Positions 23,956-36,365 of a DNA stretch of 64,000 bases are shown in pieces; position 1 is the first letter of the stretch, and the number at the start of each line of letters is the position of its first letter. This stretch comes from Geosiphon pyriformis (lineage: Eukaryota; Glomeromycota; Glomeromycetes; Archaeosporales; Geosiphonaceae), in contig JAAOMT010000659.1 in assembly GCA_016748015.1 (NCBI GenBank), forward strand, positions 375,222-439,221, given 5' to 3'. The notes beneath the pieces are model-generated. The model saw only the letters and a program-made list of their open reading frames with translations, was not told the origin of the DNA and ran no database searches. The position numbers and the translations under genes were made by a program.

Positions 23956-26900
23956 TTAAGCGAAAGAAGCGTCCAACCCTCCAGTTAATAGCATGTCAAA
24001 CGTTGTTAACTTTTCTTTTTCTTTTTTTCTGCTACTTTGCCGATTGCTTTGGGGCCTTTTTACTGAATCTTCTGTCGAAGAAACTGTTGATGTAGAAGAC
24101 CTATTACTTTTTTGTTTCTCTTTTTCTTTTTTTGACTTCGATGTCTTTGGTAAAGAATGAATGTTTGGTGAATGAAACAGAGGATCTGCTGTAATAATAC
24201 GTCTGGGCTGTGCCGGCCGCGTAGATGAAGAAACTGAGAAAGTGGATTGCCGAATAGGTTTCAAATCTTTTGGGTACCGTCAAAATTAATTTGAAATGAA
24301 TGATATTTAAAAAATCCAAATAAAGATAATATAAACATACGTTGTACAACCACGTTATTATAGGACATTCGAATTCCATTCGCCAATGCAGAGATAGCAT
24401 CTTCAATTCTGGTCTTCCATTCAATCTTTTCTTCTTGACTTTTAGCTCGGACAAAATGAGAACGGGGAACATCATTTTGATCTTTGGTAATGATTTGAAA
24501 GCAATATGGTTGATCTGCCTGCCCATCTTCAATATCTTTGTAGGTGGCAAATGCCAGATCAACTTGACCTTTGTATTTGTATTTTCCTTGAAGATCAGAG
24601 CAGAACAAGAGGATATCGTTAAATAGAAAGTGTGTCCGTACATCTAGGCTACTTTGATATTGGTAACTTCCTGGAATTCGATAACTTCCGGGTGTTCGAT
24701 GCGTGACTTTGAATAAATCGCCTTTGTAAATAAATCTACGTGCCGGCTTTACAATTGCGTGCGGCAAATCCTCCACTTGAAATTGTATTTCGATTACCTT
24801 TTGTTGATTTTCGGCGTCACGAATCCTGTTGAGTGAAATGAGTTATAACAATGGATCGAAATGATTTCAAAATTGATTGCTATATACGTGTCATACTTTT
24901 CATTCACGTCTTCCGCGATCACGCTTATTTGCTGAACGCATTTCTTCAAATCTGAATAATCAGGGTGAGATTCATGAGTATATTTGAATAAAGCTTCCAG
25001 TAATAATTTGTATCGCGGAATACGTTGTGCAGGCAAAATCAAAAACGAATTCAATGCCAGCCCGTTAAGCATTGGCTTCTCTGAACAATTCTATATAAAG
25101 TTTAGAAACATTAACCCACACTAATAAGAGATATACCCAATAGCAAATGATACTTGGAAAGAGTACCGTGAGAAACTTTTTGAATGACTGGCTTTCTTTG
25201 TTGAGTCTTTCCATTGTTGCCAGGGCTTGGGGAAAGCTTTTCAAATATGTTGTGTACATTTTAAGGTACGGTGCCTATGTACAATATGAAGATTTAATGT
25301 TTATCTAAAAATTTTGATAATACTGACAATACATACAATTTGCAAAAAAATGTCACTGATTAATTCGTTTGGGCTCCAATTGCTGTACCTAGGAAATGTA
25401 AATAATATGAGAATTGGTTAGAGGTATTTTTCAATTAGCTTCGAGTGAGACTATTAAAGAAAATAATTTTCAGCACACCTCTCCTCCAACTGTTTGAGCA
25501 ATTGTTCATGTAATGACAATAACTGCTCAATATTACCAAACAAAGCTGTAATGTCTTCTAAAGATGCCATTGGCTTGGTTGAAAGGATCACATTCTTTGA
25601 GGTAGCTTTGTGATAGTTTTCTCTCAACGGAATCAAAAAAACATTGACAACTTTTCTAAGGCCATCAACATAAGTACGCTCCGTTGTTATAATTTCTTTG
25701 ACTGCAGCCTCACGTTTTCTGTTCCTAGAAGCGTCAGCATCTATTTCTGCAGAACATTTTAAGTAAGCAACTTCAAAATGTATCTTAAGATTCTTTTGAG
25801 AATTATCATATAGAATCTAATGATTTTGCATTAAGATAAACCATGAATATACCTGATTGTTGATCTACAGAGGGTGATAATTGAGACTCTGAAGGAGCTG
25901 TTTGGGTTTGTATTAAATTATATTGATGAAGTCGGACTGATCTTGACGCAATAGATTGAGTTGATTGAGGATTTTCAGAAGATTCGGAAGAGGTTGATAT
26001 TCCAGATTCCGAACCTCGTGACTGGAGCTGATAATCTTCCTGCCAATAAAAATCATTAACATCCTGAATATAAAGTTCATTTTGAGGAGCGTAGTCTTGT
26101 GGATGGGAAGTTGGGGAAAAATTAGATTCGAGCTCTTGTTGTGGGTATTTTGGTCGCGAACTATTATCTCGATAATAATTATTAAAATCGGCTGGAGTTT
26201 GTTGTTGAAACTTCGCTTCCTGCTCTAAACTCTCTTGTATTTGTTTTAGTTCTTGATGTGAGTTGCGAAAGTTATAAATATTAAAAAGAGGTAAATCAGG
26301 TGAAAGAGAATTACTCTCATCATGATAAGCATCAAAGACTTCATCGATAATATCATATCCAGCTGTAACGTTAAAGGCAGTGGGAACATCTTCAATACCA
26401 GTGGAAGTATGATAAATGGAATGTGTTTCAGTAAATTCTGAATTAGACTTCGGTTGAGAATGATTAACCTTTTTATCTGTTTTAGAGGATGATAAAGAGA
26501 TCGATGATCTATTGGAGGAGGGTAAAGAGGAAGATCGAGAACTAATTATTAAATTATTCTCATAAAAAGAATCTGGAGTGGTTACAAAATCTAAGGAGCC
26601 ATTTCTACTGTAAGAAACTATTGAATTAGATAACGTGGGGGAATGTGATGGTGTTATTCGAGGTGAGTTTACCGGAGTAGTTGAATTTTGATTTAAGGCA
26701 TTAGTGGAAGGTGCTAAAAAAGGTGAAGGTGGATTGGAAAAATATGATGGCTGTTGATGAATTGAGTATGGCTGCAAACCAGGTGATGTGAGTGGTGAAT
26801 TGCCATTTTGTGTTGAAGATCCTTGCCGAGAAGTATTTGATAATTGAAATTCATTAGATGGCTGGAGATAAGGCAAAGGAGGCGGATAGGAAGGACTAGT

Positions 26901-27080
26901 CGGATATGAATTATAATCTTCTGTCTCACTCCGGTCAGAGTAGGAGGTATGTACTGATATATGGTTTTTAGCCTCCTCTTGTCCACTTAATATTTGGTAG
27001 GTTTGACGAAGACCCTGTGAGGATCTATGGCTATAGATAGAGTCATGTTGAGATATGTATCCAGAATCAGCACGTGCCAT
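23956..27080 (-). CDS. Rho guanine nucleotide exchange factor with DH and PH domains (884 aa)
   Basis: Seven exons (27080-25853, 25746-25479, 25388-25337, 25274-25167, 25090-24888, 24825-24341, 24266-23956) sum to 2655 nt with matched phases. Residues 1-409 are Ser/Pro/Gln-rich and disordered. The DH domain (about 422-620) opens AAVKEIITTERTYVDGLR, the conserved CR1 region, and contains LNSFLILPAQRIPRYKLLL, the CR3 signature that contacts the GTPase. The PH domain follows (about 650-780), with FLFNDILLFCSDL and ending near EEKIEWKTRIEDAI. The C-terminal 100 residues are Ser/Lys-rich. Such proteins load GTP on Rho/Cdc42-type GTPases at the membrane to direct polarity and actin; the target GTPase cannot be read from the sequence. 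The DH-PH order is canonical and no truncation is seen. Confidence 0.94.
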
Positions 27081-27619
27081 TTAAATAAAGAGTGAAAGAA
27101 ATATTCGGACTTCGGGTAATCTTCGTTTTTGGATTATTAACTAGCCTATCCCGAAAATACCTTATGTAAAAAGATCGTTAGTTGTAACATTAAAGCGATG
27201 AATCTGAAACAAAAATCCAATTACCTGAGACGGCTAATAGAGCTGAGGCTGAAAGCGAAAAACCAACTCAACAGAAGATGATCGGAAATAAGGTGTCTAA
27301 AAACCACAAGTTTCTCCTAACTCTGAGATACTAGTTGTGAGCAAAAATATTTTACACGAAAAAGGGTATTTCTGACTATAACAAAATTTTAGCTATTATA
27401 TAAATTAATAAATGAAGTACTTTTGGTACGGGAACGACTTAAAAAAAGGAGTTTTTGCACACAATACACCTATGAACGAATTTGGAAAGAGAGATTCTTG
27501 TCTCACGTTCAATTATCAATACTGCCTCGTCAAAAAACATTATTGCATTCAATATTCAGCTTCGTGCATATAAGGACAATATAAAAAAGAATAGATTTCC
27601 CCAAACTGGATGATTGACT
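27081..27619. other. Upstream region of the RhoGEF gene and right edge of the gene island
   Basis: No ORF supported. It should contain the RhoGEF promoter. Composition is normal until the LINE tail at 27620, after which the AT-rich block begins. Confidence 0.45.
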
Positions 27620-27705
27620 TTTTTTTTTGAAAATGCTTTATTGAGCGTAGTCCGACCGCTAAAATAAATGCTTTCTACATGTGACCAGCCACCCGGGACT
27701 TATTT
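27620..27705 (-). mobile_element. LINE 3'-terminal fragment
   Basis: On the minus strand this reads ccagccacatgtagaaag-type sequence followed by the ...tacgctcaataaa end. It matches the 3' terminus of the LINE at 31637-32888 (gccacatgtagaaagtg ... ggctacactcattaaat) with part of the middle deleted. It is the extreme 3' end only, typical of severe 5' truncation. It marks the boundary between the gene island and the AT-rich block. Confidence 0.7.
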
Positions 27706-30499
27706 TTTAATTAATAATCAACAAATAAAATTATTTAAAAAAAAATGTGTTTGCAAATATTTCAAAGTTATTTATAATTAAGTAGTTGATATTCAAGATT
27801 AATTGATTAACAACTTATTTACTTATACATTATGAATAAAAATTTAAAATTATTATTATTATTATTATATTATTTTTAAAAAAATTATTAATTTGGCTAA
27901 AACTTAATTACAAATAAATTAAACATAACAAATAATAATTTTTTTTGATAATTATTAATATTACTTAATTTTTTTTTAAAATTGCACATAATTTATAATT
28001 TTAAAATAGTTATAATATGGTTTTTGTCTTTTTTAAAAGTTTTAAAGTATTTAATAAGAAGTTAATAATCAAGTTATTTTTTTTAAGTTAAAACAACCAA
28101 AAAACAACTTTTTTAATCTTTTATTATGTTAAATAACAATTTTTTTAAAATGTTAAAAAAAAATTTTTTGGTGTTTTTAATATTAATTCTGTTGTTTTAA
28201 AATCTGTTTTATTTTTGTAAAAAATTAAGTATTGGTTTTTTCTATTTTTTGGCTTTTTTATCTGTTTTATATTATTAATATTAATTATGTTGTTTAATTT
28301 TATTATAACTATAAATAAATAATAATTTATTTTAAATAATAATAATAAAAACAGATTTTATTTTTGTATATAATTTTATTTAATTAGTTTATTAAGTTAT
28401 TTAATCTTAAAAATTAAATAATTAAATAAAAACTAAAAAAAAAATTTTTTGTTTTTTAATATTATTATTTTTAATATTATTATTTTTAATAATATTTGAA
28501 AACCAATTATCAATTATTAAAAATTAAAAAAAATAAATTAGACTTAAAAAACTTTTTTCTTAGATTTTCAAAAAAAGTAATATTTTAAAAAAAGTTTTTT
28601 TGTTTTTGCTTATATCTTATTATTTAATTAGATATTTCAAACCTTTTTTTGTTTAAATACAAAGTTGTTAGTATTAACAATAATTTAAATATAAAAAAAG
28701 CCAAGAAAAAATCAAATATTAACTTAATAACATTAAATTTGTTTCCTAAAAAAATATAAAGATAAAATTTTAAAGAAATTTATTATTATAATTGATATAA
28801 ATGCTTTTTAAAATATTATTATAACTTATAAAACAACTGGTTTAGATGTTGAAAACACTACAAAAATAAAAAATATAAATATAAATAAAGAGTTTTTTGT
28901 AAAAAAAAATAAGTTTTTAGCTTAGAAATAGTAAAAAGTTAAAATAAAAATATATTAATATAACTTTTAAAGACCTAAAAAGAATTGTTATAAAGCATAT
29001 ACTTAGAAAACTTTTTAAATAGATTAACTTTAATATTAACAACAATAATAATAATAATATTTTGAATGGTTTTTTCTTTTTTTTTTTTCTTTGGAGTTTT
29101 AATCAATATTTTAATTTATAAGTTTTTTATTTTGGATATTAATTTTTTAACAGTAACTGGAAAATTTTTTCCAAAAAAATTAAAAATTATTAAGAATGTT
29201 TTTTTGGTGTTAATAATTTTGAAAAAATTTTTACTTTTTTAAAATTTGGTGAAATAATTTAAGTGTTTTTTACTTTTAAAAAGATAATAATAACTATAAT
29301 AAGTTTGGCAAATAATTAAAGTATTATAGTAAATACCAATTTCAAGTACTTACTAAATAATTAAACAAATTAAATAATAATAATTAAAAAAAATTTTGTA
29401 AAAACTTTTCTGAAAACTATGTGTATTGTATTTGCTAATTTTGGTTTAATTAAATTAATTAAAATATAATTAATAGAGCTTTAACAAAAAGCCATCATAA
29501 AATTAAACAATTAAGTACAGACCAATTTTTTGGTATTTTAATAACCTATTTTTATTAAAAAAAATTCTGTTTATGTAATTAGAATTAATATAAATAAACA
29601 ATTATAAAACAAAAAAAATTTACATAAAACATTGTTTTATATTTTTCTATTAATATAAATATATACAATTTGTAAAATTTTGTTTTTTTTAAAAGTAAAA
29701 AAACATGTTTTATTAATTAAAAATTAATTAACTATTTTAAAACTAAGTATGCTTTTGTTTGTTTTAATTTCAAAAATAGTTTCTTAAAAGTTATAGTTAT
29801 TATTTTTGTTATAAAAGATGTTTTTTTTATTGTTGTTTAATCTTAATAAATTGTTCAGTTTGTAAAAAATTCAATTATATTTTTTTGGTATATGATTCTA
29901 ATTTTAGTAGTTAATATATAAGTTAAAAGTAAATTTTTTTGTCAAATTCAAATAAAATCAGATTAGCAAATATATATATTAAAAAAACTGTTTTAATTTT
30001 TTATTTGATGTTTTTTAATAACAAAACTTGAATATTAATTGTTAATATATTTTTTTTGATTTTTTTTGAATCTTTTATTTGGTTTTAATTTAGCTAATAC
30101 TGTTAAATTTTTTTTTTAATATTTAATAATTTGGAATTATAGCTTGTAGTTTTAAAATACAGTTTTGTTAATTTTATAAAACAAACTAACAATTAACTAA
30201 AAAATTAAGCATGTTTATATCAGAATTTTTTAGTTTAATCTTAAATATCAATTATTAATAATTTTTTTATCACAAAATTAAATAAACAATATAGTAATAA
30301 AAAAAAGTTTAAATATAATTACTAATAGCAAATTGCAATATTGTCAATTTTTTTAGTGTTTTTAAATATTGTTAAATTAAAATTTTAATTAAAAAATCTG
30401 TTTGTATTTATTATGAATTTAATAATAAAATTTAATAATTTGGCTCTTGTTTATAATATGATTTTTTTTTTTTTTCTAATAACTAATTTTATTTGAAAA
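27706..30499. other. AT-rich decayed transposon sequence, probably LINE ORF1 region
   Basis: No open frame. It directly precedes recognisable LINE ORF2 on the plus strand (from about 30500), so it may hold that element's ORF1 and 5' end. I could not align it confidently. Confidence 0.4.
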
Positions 30500-30846
30500 A
30501 ATTTTATATGTAATATTAAAAAAATGAACAATTTTGTAAAGCAAAAAAATATATCAGATAATATAAAAGTAAAAATAATTTAATTTCTATTATAACAAAA
30601 ACAAAATTAAAAAATAAAATCTGTTTATAAATTGTAAATAAGTTTGGTAATATTTGTATATATATTTCTGATTTAAATTCTGGTTATTTAAATTCTTATA
30701 TTGTTGTTATTATGAATAATAACTTGGCTAAACATATATATAAAATTATTAAAATAAAAAATTATTTTTATTTATTAAATTATTTTTTAAGAACAAATTT
30801 TCAGTTTTTATTTTAAGATTTATGCTGTTATTCTTAGAAAATAAGA

Positions 30847-31290
30847 AATTAATATTTCGTCAATAGCCATAATCAAGAGCTATTGGTCCAAAATAATTAA
30901 GTATTAGATTTTATTAACATGAAGTGGTAATAATGACAAAAGTAATTAATATTTTTAATCAAGTGATAATAATATAAATTTGATGATAATAGATAATTTT
31001 ATTAATAGAAGAATAATTTCACTTCAAGTTATAGAAAACTATCTTTTAAAGGAAGAGTATTGTTCTAAATTAATAAAAACTTTATTAAATTCTCCAGAAA
31101 TTACTTTTTCTGCTTTTAATACTCTCATTATATATATAATTTATTTTATACAAGATTTCTGGAATCTTATAATTTCTTTAAAAAAATTCTGAAATTCTAA
31201 GATTCTGGAATCCTGCAATTTTTTCAAAGGAATCCTACAATTTTTCTATTATTATGCTTATTTCTGATTGGCTATTTTCTGTCTATTACA
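30847..31290 (-). mobile_element. LTR-like element inserted in the LINE endonuclease region
   Basis: Matches in reverse orientation the LTR at 57118-57499: shared caatagcc..atcaagagctatt box, decayed hairpin ttattaaca-tgaag-tggtaataa, repeated ttctggaatcctgcaattt blocks, and the ctgattggcta end. Host LINE coding similarity stops just before it and resumes about 50-70 bp after it, with no internal region, so a solo LTR is likely. The terminal dinucleotides and target-site duplication are eroded. Confidence 0.6.
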
Positions 31291-31627
31291 ATTCTTTATT
31301 TTTTAAGAGTAATAATACTAATACTGCTATAATTATACATTTTAATTAAGTAAAAAATATTAATATATTAATTGTAAAAACTATTAATAAGTCTTATTTT
31401 ATAATTTTAAATGACAATTTCAATAAAAATAAGTTTTAAAAAAATGCCAATTTTAAAAAATGTCGGAATTTAAATTTAGTTAATTTTTTAATAAAAAATA
31501 TAATTGCCAAAACTACTATATAAACAAATTTTAAAAATATAATAAAGATAATTAATTTTATATTTATTTTTGCTAGTTTTATTAATATAATAGTTAACAA
31601 AAGTATGATAAATATTAATAAATTCTT

Positions 31628-31636
31628 TAATATTAA
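31628..31636 (+). repeat. Target-site duplication, left copy (taatattaa)
   Basis: Identical 9-mer at 32889-32897 on the other side of the truncated LINE. Joining the flanks through one copy restores the reading frame of the host LINE endonuclease. Confidence 0.75.
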
Positions 31637-32888
31637 TTTATTTAATTTTTTTATTTAACATTTAATGAGTGTAGCCCAACCACTATCTAGTACATAGAAC
31701 CAAACTAAGAGGCTCAAACTAAATGCGACTCACGCACTTTCTACATGTGGCCAGCCACTCAGGCCAGACAAGGCAACACTACACATCTATAATTACCCAC
31801 ACACTGCCACCCAGACCAGAAAAGAAACAATAAGGCTTCCGACGACCAAAGCTAACAGCAAAGGAATTGGCCATACCAAGCAATCTCACAACACCATCAG
31901 ACAAAACCGAAGACACACCACAAGGGAGCCCAGAAACAGCACCAACGTCACAGATCAGACCAGCTTTCTCCATCACTACCCAGTGTCTGGCTCTAGCCAA
32001 TCATACTTTAGCACAATGTAACCCAACAATGAACCTGACATAATCAACAATCCGAGCAGCGGCCATCTTTTTATCCTCAAAAATACTGCAAGTCTCCTCA
32101 TACCACTCCTCCAGCACAAACCCTTTGCACACCAAAGTGTACAGCCCAACATCAATGGAACATTGAGACAAAACTCACAACATGGCAGAAACAGGGGAAC
32201 CACCAGCCAAAGCTAACCAATAGGCAGAAGCCTCTTCCAAAATCTCACCATGAATGTCAAACTCATGAACACAAGTAAAAGCGTGGTCAGAGAACTCCAC
32301 CTCACCACAAAACAAACACAATACACTAGGGTAGCACCTATCATACAACCTCTTCCTTACCACCACCAGCAACCTCCTGTGCACAGCCTTCATAACATAA
32401 GTGCGAAGCATTGAGGATGCACAGCTAGTGAACCCAGCAAGCATATAAGAATCAGGATGCCATACCTTTACTGTGATAACCCAGTCTATACAACCAATCA
32501 TCGCATCCGGAACCACATCACAACCAGACTCAGCTTTCCAATGAGCACAACAAATTGATTGAAAAATGTTCCTAACAAAATGACGGACATTACCAGAAAC
32601 AGTAACACTCTCAGCAACCAAAAAATGTTCACGCACATCAGCACAAAGGGAAAAAGGAAACCCCGAGGCAGCCCCAGCAGTCAAGTCAGCTTTCACATTA
32701 CCATGAATCCCAGAATGTCCTTTCATCTTAACCCAACTCATGCTAAGATCCTTATCCTTGATCAAATTGAAAATATGATGCTTTTTTAGCCAGCATTGAT
32801 TACGGAAATCAGGGGCAGCCAAAGACATCTCAGACATACATGTGTCAATGGCAGCCTGGCTGTCAAGATATAACACTACAGTACTCGA
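31637..32888 (-). mobile_element. Young 5'-truncated LINE (RNase H domain and 3' UTR)
   Basis: 1252 bp with near-normal base composition embedded in AT-rich DNA. On the minus strand it begins inside the RNase H domain and runs to the 3' UTR, ending gggctacactcattaaatgttaaataaa and a short AT-rich tail. The 3' end matches those at 50646-50776, 27620-27705 and about 56690-56760. Strong 5' truncation and a 9-bp target-site duplication are hallmarks of target-primed reverse transcription. It is the least decayed element in the window. Confidence 0.88.
31779..32876 (-). pseudogene. LINE RNase H domain fragment, almost open
   Basis: A 233-residue open frame (32876-32175) begins at the second conserved Asp of RNase H (LYLDSQAAIDTC), includes KMKGHSGIHGNVKADL with the catalytic His and Asp region, and continues through a CLFCGEVEFSDHAF Cys/His segment. 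It is then interrupted only by TGA at about 32175 and another at about 31999; both are explained by single transitions, and the frame otherwise continues to the stop at 31779 (ending SVWVIIDV). The first catalytic Asp and Glu are missing because of the 5' truncation. RNase H in such LINEs removes the RNA strand during integration. The fragment cannot act on its own. Confidence 0.85.
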
Positions 32889-32897
32889 TAATATTAA
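32889..32897 (+). repeat. Target-site duplication, right copy (taatattaa)
   Basis: Second copy of the 9-mer at 31628-31636, immediately outside the 5' end of the truncated LINE. Confidence 0.75.
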
Positions 32898-33336
32898 CTA
32901 TTATATTATTTTTGTATCTATTAATTTAAATAAGTTTTTAAATACTATTATAAATAAACTTGGTAAGATATAATTATAATATTTAATATTTATAATTTAA
33001 TACTAAAAGCAAGATAATTTTCAGATAAATTAATTTTAATAACAAAGTAAATTATTAGTCTTTAAATGTTTTTTTGTTTAAAATTTTACTTGTTGAGTTT
33101 TTTTATTATAAAACACAAAGATATTGTAATTTTAGTTGTGTTTTTTTCAAGCTAATTAAGCACAATTACTAGAGTCTAATATTGTTTTTTTATTTTTCTA
33201 ATAAGCTAACAAAATAAAATTAATATTTAATATTTAAAAAAAAAATTTTTTTTTTACCAAATTATTATGAAGTTTAATTTCAAAACAGTTAATTTTTAAT
33301 ATTGCACTTCACAAAAAAAATTAAAAATAAAAATAA

Positions 33337-33852
33337 AATTAGTATTCTGTTAATTGCCATGATCAAAAGCAATTAATTTAAGTTATTAAAATTTCAAAAG
33401 CATTTATGCTAATTGTATTTAGCCTAAAATAAAATAAGCAAAACAATCAATTTGATTTCGACAATTAATTTGTCAAAATCATATAATTTTGAATTAAATA
33501 ATAATATTTTATTTGATTAATAAGAAATATAAAAAGGAAATAAGAGTTTTTTAAACTAAAAATAAGATAATAAAATGAATTTAATTTTTGTCTGGTTTGT
33601 TTTTTTATTTGTTAAAACTACTTATTTTTATGCATATTTTTTAGTTCTACAAGATTGTTTTTAATTGTTTGTTATTATTAATTATTGTTTATTATTTTAG
33701 TTATTGCTTTGTTTTTTTATATTATAACTAATTATCATATATTATTATTAGTTATTCTGTGCTTTTTTACATTATTCTATGTTATTTTGTGTTTTTTATA
33801 TAGTAATCACGTTTTTTACCACAGTTTTTGATCGGTTTTTATTCTAATAACA
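33337..33852 (-). mobile_element. LTR-like element (solo), inverted
   Basis: Read on the minus strand it begins TGTTATTAG at 33852 and ends near agaatactaa at about 33340, matching end to end the + strand copy at 39721-40311 (TGTTATTTAAG ... aagatactaa). Both share a stretch of att/ata repeats and a taattgccatgatcaaaag-type box near the 3' end. It interrupts the old LINE ORF2. No coding capacity. Confidence 0.6.
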
Positions 33853-36111
33853 ATATACAACTGAATTTTTTTTACAAACAGATAAATAAAGTTTAATAAA
33901 AGTTTAATATTAAAAGTATAAATAATGCCAAATGATTTTATTTTAAAAATACAATATTGGTTAATTTTACATTGTTTTATGCTAATTTTATTATTTTAAA
34001 ATATTTTTTAAATTTGAATATTATGTAAAATATAATTTAAAAAATAGTACGTCTTTTAATTAATAAAGTTTTTTTTAAAATATAACATAAAAAATATAAT
34101 ACTGTTTTTATCAAAACTTTGTCTAAATTATACAAATTAGAAATTCTGATATTTAAAATTGTCAAGAAAGTATGATTTGGTGTAAACATAAAATTTAAGT
34201 TGTTTATAAATTGCTAGAAATTTTTTAATAAGCTAAATATTGATTATGTTTAAGTTTTTTTAGATAATAATACAGATTTTAATAATATTCATTCTGTTTT
34301 ATGTAAATAAAAAAGTTATATTGTGCATTCAAATTTTAAAGTTATTGCAAATAAAAAAACAAAAATTAGATCTGTTATCTTTAAACATATAAAAAATTTT
34401 ACAATTAACAAAAGTTATACTATTAAAAAATCTTAAAATGTTTATTTTAGAAATGATCTAAATTATTTAATTATAAAAAACGAGTTAATTTTGGTTTATA
34501 ATAAGATTAAATCTAAGATAAATAATATTATAAAAGATTGAATAAAAAAAACAGGTTTAAAAAGCATTTCTAATTTATAATAGTCTTAATACTTATTATT
34601 AAATCATATAAACAATAATGTTTTTTTTAAAATTATGGCTGTTATTAGTTTTAATAAGATGTTTAGTATAATTAAAGAGCTTTTTAATAGAAAAGCTGCT
34701 AGTTTATTTAGTATTTTTAATAAACTTTAAAAGTATTATAATGTTTTGGTATTATATATATTTTTGAATTTTTTGAATATTTGTTTAGTCTATAAATCTG
34801 TTTTTTGATCTTAAAAAGAAGCATAAATATCAATAATTTTTATATTATATAAATAAAATAAAATTTTTAATAAATATTCAATTTATTATCTTAATCAAAA
34901 CTTTTTAAAAAATTTTCTTTAAAATTCTTTTAGACAGAATTTTTTTAGTATGTAATAAGTTTAATATTTTTTATGATAATAATTTTTCTGTTTTTAAAAA
35001 CACTATAACTAAGTTTCTAATTTTTGCTATTGGCTTTGTAATAAAAAATGTTTAAAGAAAAATCATAAACTTTAGTTGATTTTATAAAATATATATAAAA
35101 TTTATAATTTTGTTTAATATTATTATTTAAAAACTAGTTTGTAAATTAAGATATGTAATAGATTTATTTAATTTTTTGGCAGTATTTACAATAACAGAAG
35201 TAACTAAGTTATAACAGATTTTAATTTAACAAAAAATATAAAATACATAATAATTTGAATTAAAATAAGTATTTTTTTACTTTTATAAAAAATTTTTTAT
35301 GATTTTTTTTGTGTAAAATTAAAAAACAGAAAAATCTGTATAAGTATAAAATTAATATTATAGTTTTTATTAAAACTGAAAAAATTAAAACCAAACCAGT
35401 TTGTTATTTTTTCTTATAGCTAGTGTTTTTGTTAATAATATAATTTAGATAGAAAACAGTTAAGCTATTATATAGTACATTTTAAATATTGTAAACAAAT
35501 TTTTTAAAATCAATAATATTTTAATCAACAATAATAAAATTATAACAATTTTTATCAATCATTAAATAAAAATACTGTGTTTATTTATTAGTAATTTGTT
35601 GATTTTAATTATAAAAAAAAGAATTTTATAGATATTTGAATCTATTTTTATTATTTTTTGGTCTGTTTAAATCTAATTTAACTAAAACTTACTTAAATAT
35701 TAAGTTTTTTACAAGCATGATTTTAAAAAAAACTATTATAAACAAACAGTTTTTGTATTTAATATTAGCTATTTTACAACTAATAATTAGTTATAAAATA
35801 TAATTCAGTTTTATTTCCAAAAGTATATATTACAAATAAAATATTTTAATTAAAAAAAGTTTAAAGAAAAAGGTTGGCTTATCAAAAAACTTTTTAAATA
35901 AAGCTATTATTATTATTTTTTGTATAAATTAAAAATATTTAAATAAATACAAGCTAAGAATAAAATAACTTTAATAGTAATATTTTTAAATACAGATAAA
36001 ATTTTTAATTATTTGTTTAATTATAAATTTTTAAATCTGTAAATTTTAAGTTGGTTTTTTGATTATTTTTTGCAGTTTTCTGTCAAGTTAAAAATTAGTT
36101 TAGTGTAAAAT

Positions 36112-36290
36112 TCTAATGTTCAGTCTAATTTAATTGAATCACTAAACTAAACCAAACTCAAACAAAAGATTTGGCAAAATTTTGAACTTAAACTTGAACC
36201 AAACTTGAAATTATTGAACTTAAACTAAATCCAAATACATACAACAAGTTTGGTTTAAGTTTAATTTAAAGTTCATGAACATATTTAGAT
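36112..36290. repeat. Subterminal TTGAACTTAAAC-type short repeats
   Basis: The motif gaacttaaac(t)/agtttaagttt recurs several times in both orientations. Arrays of short subterminal repeats are common in hAT transposons, and this array lies just downstream (minus strand) of a hAT transposase end, so it may be that element's terminal region (inference). Confidence 0.45.
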
Positions 36291-36365
36291 TTAATTATTA
36301 AAAACATTATATTATATTATTATTTAATTTTTTTTTTAATGGTTTTTGTATTTATAATTAAAAAC

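Larger units (their letters stand above)
30500..35960 (+). pseudogene. Old LINE ORF2 relic (endonuclease plus reverse transcriptase), split by three insertions
   Basis: In order on the plus strand: an endonuclease start (KKMNNFVKQKNI at about 30520, parallel to RGMNNPTKQKDI at 45 kb); SGYLNSYIVVIMNNNLAKHIYK (about 30680-30750); an LTR-like insert (30847-31290); IVKTINKSYFIILNDNFNKN (about 31360-31430, equivalent to the GGNFN endonuclease motif); a young LINE insert (31637-32888); NYYIIFVSINLNKF immediately after it; another LTR-like insert (33337-33852); ELILVYNKIKSKINNIIKD (about 34470-34540); the RT entry ISFNKMFSIIKELFNRKAA (about 34650-34720); and ASVFVNNII (about 35410-35450), the decayed catalytic ADD box. 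Stops and frameshifts throughout. Confidence 0.7.
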
